Assembly (NCBI GenBank): GCA_014871385.1
Contig: CM026430.1
Location: 17,108,995 to 17,172,994, forward strand
Length of the DNA: 64,000 nucleotides
Origin: Ceratodon purpureus
Lineage: Eukaryota; Streptophyta; Bryopsida; Pseudoditrichales; Ditrichaceae
Reading direction: 5' to 3'
Shown: positions 59,060 to 64,000 of the stretch, piece by piece
Layout: each line of letters opens with the position of its first letter
Position numbering within the stretch: position 1 is the stretch's first letter
Notes under the pieces: model-generated
What the model saw: the letters and a program-made list of their open reading frames with translations, nothing else
What the model was told of the DNA's origin: nothing
The model's database searches: none
Position numbers and translations under genes: made by a program

Positions 59060-59075
59060 CTGTTATGCTCTAGTG
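59060..59075 (-). repeat. CACTA right terminal inverted repeat
   Basis: On the - strand it reads CACTAGAGCATAACAG, followed inward by TGTCC. AAA flanks it at 59076-59078, matching AAA before the left end. Confidence 0.95.
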
Positions 59076-59580
59076 AAAGTTGGAGATCGAGTTTGGCTCC
59101 TTTGACAAAATATTCAAATTACAAGGCCATCTAAAAACCTTGCCTACCAAAGATTAAGACCATTTCCAATTATTAAACAAATCAACCGTGTTTCTTTCCG
59201 CTTAAAACTACCAAGTAGTATGAAAATTAACCATGTTTTTTATTTTTCTTTATTAAAATCATATTTCAAAAATATAATTCAATAGAGGATTTTACCACCT
59301 TTTCCACCAATTGATGCTAACAACAATCGGAAATATGAAGAAAAAGAAATATTAGACTCTCAAATAAAAAGAAACCATTTAGAATATCTTGTTTATTGGA
59401 ATGGTTATGACATAAGTAAATGTACATAGGAATCTCCATCAAATCTTCAAAATACTTTTATAAAAATGATTGATTTTCATAGAAATATTCTTAAAAACCA
59501 AAACATCCTCCTTATGGAACTTGTTGCTAGAGAGGAGGAGATGTCACGGATACCTTTAGGTTAGTTCAAGATTAGATGTT
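59076..59580 (+). mobile_element. Ty3/gypsy chromovirus remnant, 3' part (integrase tail, chromodomain)
   Basis: Immediately after the CACTA: the integrase C-terminal pattern VGDRVWL, PSKNLAYQRLRPFPIIKQI and LPSSMKINHVF. After about 45 codons comes a chromodomain-like segment (HLEYLVYWNGYDISKC followed by ESPSNLQN), then EEEMSR near the end. Stops interrupt it (for example after the chromodomain Cys). It continues the remnant at 26290-27365. The chromodomain places it among chromoviruses, which insert near heterochromatin. No LTR was identified. Confidence 0.85.
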
Positions 59581-61436
59581 GGATACTTTTTAGAAGAGGT
59601 TTAAGTGTAGAATTAATTTTGGAAGTTACAACTTACAATTAATCTTATGAAAAACTAAATACCAAAAATGTTGACAAGGGAAATAATGTTGTGAACTCCT
59701 TGGATGCATACCATGGTAGAACCTTGTATGAATTTTCAGAATGATTTGAATTGAATGATTTGGTTGAAATCTGAAATGAAGGGGGAGAAGAGGATGCAAG
59801 CAGGGGGCCAACATGGAGGGCTAGGTAGAAGGGTAGGAAGTGACAGGAGGGGAGAGGAGAGGAGAGGCGTGGCGTGGCGTGGGTGGCGTGGCGGAGTCCA
59901 TGGCAGTGGACATGACCCATCACCATGGTCCATGACTCCATGGGGGAGGAAATCCAGGGGTGCCGCGTGCACAAGCCACAACTTGGCACAATGCACAATG
60001 CACAATGCAGATAGATAGTAGTAGCCTAGAGTATCTGAGGAGTGTGTCATATATGCTAAGTTATGCGTTGTGAGTCTGGGTTGCGTTTCGTGCCCACTGC
60101 CCACCACTCTCGGCTGGCTTTCCCCCACACACTCACTCACTGCTAAGTTCTAACTTACACCAACACTCACACTGTCAGGTTGGCGTGCCCCCCCACTGCA
60201 CTGCACTGCACTTCCCACTTCGGCACTGAAACCAATTTCCATCCTATCCAATCCAAAAACTAACGCACGCGTGTCTGTATTGTATTGCAATTATGTAATT
60301 ATACATGTTGAGACCGACTGCTGCTGCTGCTGCTGATGCTGCGTCCTCAGTGGGATATAGAATAGAATAGTCACTACGTTAGTGTAGTAAGTGAGTGCAG
60401 TGCCCACTAGTATAGATTCTCTCTCTCTCTCTCTCTCTCTCGTGAGTCGTCACTTGTGTTGACGATTGATTGCAGGTGCCCACTGCCCACCTAAGTCTTC
60501 CTTCCTGTCCCCCCAACATCCGCCATCCCATCCCCCCAACATACTCCCAGGTGCGCCTCTCCCTCCCTCCGTCACCTACTAGCCCCTGGGACATGCCTGG
60601 TACATCGTCACTCCCACTGTAAGTTTAAAACTTTTCTTCTTCCCCGGCTCGTTTTGGATTCTGTGTCACTTCACTGCCAACTGGGTGATGCATGCATGCA
60701 TGCATGCACTATCCGCGCATTTTGTTTCCATGCCTGCTTTCCATTCACGTACTCACTTGCAGTTGCAGGTGGTATTATTCTCCTCTGTATTCCCTGTTTC
60801 CCTCGAGATTGGGAGATTGGGAGTAGTAGTATTAGTACCAGTAGTGAGGTGAGGGAGGTGATGTGAGGGGGCAGTTCTGTGTGAGATGTGGATGGATCCC
60901 CAAGCCTTGGGCGGGTCAGGAATTATGCAACGCCTCGTTTTTGAGTTTCAAGAGTTGCTCACGGCTTTGACGCGCTGTTGTGGCAGGATTTGGAATTCAG
61001 AAGTGAATGGTCCGAATTTGGTTTCCTGTTCGGACATCCCTCATGTTAAGTCGTGGCTTTGCACAAAAAACTTATTCTTAGTTCACAGCCGTCGTCGTGA
61101 AGATCATATGGAGTTTGGGAGGAGCGGGTTGGAGTAGCCTAAGGGTTTAAACAGAATTGGCGTCAAAGGGGGCTGTTACAGAGACAGGTTTGAATTCTAC
61201 GTCTTGTTGCTGTCGCTGAAATCGATGGGGACTTAATGATGTTGGCGTACACCGACTTGGGGACACTGAATTTGTGCTTTTCTCGAGTTATTCTGGAAAC
61301 CTGCAAAAGTACGAGGACCCCAAGGAAGTCAAGCAGACGAGGCTAAATCTGAACAGAGTGAATATGCTCCTTGGATCCAAGAGGTTGTGAACTCTCACAG
61401 GCCAATCATTTATAAGGAGACACAGTAGATGCAGGC
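59581..61436. other. intergenic region and likely promoter/5' UTR of the SirB1-like gene
   Basis: No coding region supported. It has TGCATGCA repeats near 60688-60708, CTG repeats near 60320-60340 and a (CT)n run. A frame at 60886-61137 (MWMDPQALGGSG...) may be an upstream ORF of the following gene, but I see no family. Confidence 0.45.
60419..60441. repeat. (CT)n microsatellite
   Basis: Pure CT run of about 22 bases, about 1 kb upstream of the last gene. Confidence 0.95.
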
Positions 61437-63883
61437 ATGGCGGCATTGCAGCCACATTTTCAGCTCGCGATGTCGTGCTTTTCACACGGTGCCCACAGGG
61501 ATCACGGACTCATCACCCAATGTCCCCAGTCCTTGCCCTGCTGTGGAACCCTCACCACCCTTAAGCCTAGTCCAAGTGAGGGAAATAAATCGGCATGGAA
61601 CAGAGCTTCAGCTGCTTGTTTAGTGTCCCTTCATGAACCCAGCAGAGCACCACCATCAAACCCTAAGGGAAGGAAGGCCAGCTGCTCCTGTAAGCTGTTC
61701 AACGACGACACTGCCGGGGAATATACGTTCGAGGATAAAGAAGAAGGTGGGGGAGTAATAGGAACGTCGTGGCTGCATTATCTCATGGATCATGCAGGCA
61801 TTGATACTTCACACGCACAGGTGCCCTTCGTTTCTCAACCCTCTACACGAGGATCGGTTTCAGAGTCGCGGTAACGTGTAAATTTCTTAGGTAAAGTTTG
61901 AGCTTGAGAGACCGTTGTATAACTTGGGGAGGTATTGGGATGCAGGCAGCACGTAGAAACTATGCAGAGGAGGTTGCGAATCTGAGAATGGCGCCAGACG
62001 GTTCCCAATGTCCAGTTGACCTGGCACGCGCAGCCCTGGAGATTGCAGCAGAAGACGATGCTCTAATCTCTCATTCCCCAGTTCCGCTGCCGGTGGATGC
62101 GTATCTTAACCGTCTTCAAGCTATGGCACTGGAATTTGCAGGCCATTACCTTCCTCCACAGTGTGACAATCCTCACAATGTTCTGGAGGCTTTGGATCTT
62201 TACTTGTTTGGATACCAGGTATGGAGCTTTCACAAACAACTATATTTTTCTAAGGTTGTAGAGTTTATATTGGTCACCATTTCTGACAGTTCTGAAGTTG
62301 CTCAGGGTTTTAGGAGGACGAAATCTGTGCACAACACAGTGGATGCCAGAGTTTTCTATTTGAACACGGTAAGAGTTTCAAGACCATGGCACCACTGATT
62401 AGTTCTCAAAGTTCAGTCTCCCAGAGAAGTTTTTCAAATTTAAGAGGGTGAGTTCATCAGAAATGAGTTCCATGGTTATGAGATTGTGTGATGTTGGCAC
62501 GTACAGGTATTGACCACTCGACTGGGCACTCCGGTCATGCTTGCCCTAATTTATAGCGAGTTGGTCAAGAGATTGCAGCAGATGGGAATGATAGATTTCT
62601 CCGTGGACATGGAGCTTCCAACCAACCTCATCGATCTTCCGCGTCCTCGAGTTGCTACACAGGATGGTGACCAGAATTCCTCCTTGATAGTGCACACCAA
62701 ATTGCCGAATGGCCATACTTCTGATGACTTCACGTTCTGACTCACATGCTGAAAAGTGTAAAACTGACTGCATTCAACGTGTGCAGGTAGCAAGAGAGGC
62801 GATGATCAAACAGTGTTACTCACACCTGAGTTGCTTCTAGTTGAGGTATTCTCTCAAAATTTCAGCTATCAGTGGTACTAAAGCGTCTAATTTTCAAATC
62901 ATTGTAATAATACCACTGCCAAATTCTAGAACTTGAAGCCATTGAGAGTTTGGATGTGGGTTCAGGTATTGAGATCCCTGAAGCAGTTGTACTGGCCGTG
63001 GCGAGAAAATGGAACTGTAGAAGAAGGAAGCGGTTTTTTGCAAGCAGCCACTGCTGCCAGCCGAGGCATTGGAATGACAGCATCTACCAGTGCCTTCGAC
63101 AACCTTTTTCACGCTCCCCATAGTAGCGGGTGAGGCTCTCTGTCTTCTTCTTTTTTAAAAGCATTTTCACGTCTCCATTTCTTAACTTAGTGTTGCCTTT
63201 GATTATTAAACCAGAGCCTTATCTGAACATTTGTGTTCGTGCAGTGGGGCAGAGTTGGCCAGAGCACGATCAGCTCAATTGAGGTTGCAGCGTGGCATCT
63301 GGACGTCAACCAACTTTGGGGATCTTCGGCGGGCTCTTGCTGGTGAGCTTAATGACAAGTAATCACATGACCATATTTACCAACGAATTTGATGAATCAA
63401 TCATTTCTTTCTCTTCCTTGTTGTTTCTGCAGCCTCGGAGAGACTTGTGTTGCTAGGAGTAGACGAACAGGAGCTGAGGGATTACGGCATGCTTCTGTTT
63501 CATGCTGGGCTATACGGACGTTCATTGGAGTATTTGAATGCATACTCAACTTCCCTGGTAATTCATTGCTCATTTTCTTTTTATGAACTGGATGTTTTAA
63601 GCCATTGTCTTGTGCGTTCCATTTATAGGGTTTTCCATATCTGGAATTCTTGACTCTATGTAGATAATGGTTCTGAAGGTCAATTATTTGCAAAGTTTTG
63701 ATTGGTACTATTGTGCAGGCGAACAACATAGTACCAGCCGCACTAAATCCACTTAAGATGAAGGAAGACGTTGCATTAGAACGATTATTAGAACGCTTAC
63801 GCTTAATCCTTGCTGAACAAGCGTGGCTAGGAACCTCAGGCACCCAATTCAGCTCCTCGGAATTACCTCCAGATCCATGGTAG
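61437..63883 (+). CDS. SirB1/transglutaminase-like protein (Transglut_core2), probably plastid-targeted
   Basis: Nine exons with consistent phases: 61437-61820, 61946-62218, 62306-62368, 62507-62666, 62787-62845, 62966-63129, 63245-63342, 63433-63557, 63719-63883; about 496 residues. The core has LARAALEIAAEDDALISHS, YLPPQCDNPHNVLEALDLYL, FRRTKSV, VLTTRLGTPVMLALIYSELV, RGIWTSTNFGDLRRALAASE and LLGVDEQELRDYGMLLFHAG. This is the order of plant SirB1 N-terminal/transglutaminase-like proteins with a tetratricopeptide-like tail. The N-terminal 80 residues are rich in Ser/Ala/Cys and poor in acids at first, fitting a transit peptide. The family's Cys/His catalytic residues are not evident here, so enzymatic activity is doubtful; function is not established. 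The exon 1 donor (CAG|GTGCCC) was chosen because the later donor at 61871 would put a TAA in frame. Confidence 0.85.
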
Positions 63884-64000
63884 ATATGGAATAACTCGTA
63901 CCCCTTGTACAGCTTATTAGAAAATTAGAGACGATATGCGGCTCTTGGAGATTGGAAAAAATCAATTCACTAAATACAAATGAGTTTACATTTCAACCTC
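63884..64000. other. 3' flank of the SirB1-like gene
   Basis: 117 bases of likely 3' UTR to the window end; no clear poly(A) signal within it. Confidence 0.5.

Larger units (their letters stand above)
27366..59075. mobile_element. 31.7-kb CACTA (En/Spm) transposon
   Basis: Left end CACTAGAGCAGAACAG at 27366; the right end, read inward from 59075 on the - strand, is CACTAGAGCATAACAG. Each is bordered by AAA (27363-27365 and 59076-59078), the 3-bp target duplication expected of CACTA elements. It lies inside the integrase region of a chromovirus, whose reading order resumes across the insertion. Contents: TNP2 transposase (-), TNPA-like gene (+), two unidentified frames, ACGT-rich short repeats through ends, spacers and introns, and a nested 14.3-kb transposon. 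Without that insert it is about 17.4 kb. Both transposition proteins carry nonsense mutations, so this copy is probably not autonomous. Confidence 0.95.

Overview
The window is nuclear DNA of a land plant. The evidence is spliceosomal GT-AG introns, a plant-type heterotrimeric G-protein gamma gene, a UDP-glycosyltransferase with a PSPG box, a plant serine palmitoyltransferase (LCB2) pseudogene, a chromovirus, a plant LINE and a very large CACTA transposon. Several proteins fit a moss or other non-seed plant, but I cannot name the species from sequence alone.

Layout. 1-14.2 kb is a gene zone on the + strand: the last two exons of an unidentified gene (2-507), a four-exon G-gamma gene (2818-3728) preceded by a 300-bp TTG microsatellite, a UGT (9824-11773), and a 5'-truncated LCB2 pseudogene with its introns kept (about 12105-14189). 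An AT-rich spacer holds a 297-bp MITE (5517-5813). 15.7-25.9 kb is a repeat zone: a fold-back inverted repeat (15713-15974 / 19497-19756) enclosing a 2.8-kb TIR element, a decayed LINE on the - strand (about 19.8-25.1 kb), and a short element (25387-25853) whose ends match those of the 2.8-kb element.

26.3-59.6 kb is a three-level nest. A decayed Ty3/gypsy chromovirus is cut by a CACTA transposon, 27366-59075 (31.7 kb), with matching CACTAGAGCA ends and a 3-bp AAA target-site duplication. The CACTA encodes a TNP2 transposase (- strand, split), a TNPA-like protein (+ strand) and two unidentified reading frames. A second TIR element, 31875-46220 (14.3 kb; ends GGGTG(T/G)AAGCACACTACGC; TATA on both sides), sits in a TNP2 intron. 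It carries its own DDE-like transposase gene (+) and, facing it, a long - strand gene whose exons join in phase to give a RING-H2-like finger plus a complete SUVR-type pre-SET/SET/post-SET histone methyltransferase domain.

The most notable result is this nested transposon with a histone-methyltransferase cargo. Each of the two transposons also has its own short motif (ACGT-core TGAC/CGTT in the CACTA, AGTAC in the nested element) in its ends, spacers and introns, and each contains minisatellite arrays in opposed orientation. The window closes with a nine-exon gene for a probable plastid-targeted SirB1/transglutaminase-like protein (61437-63883).
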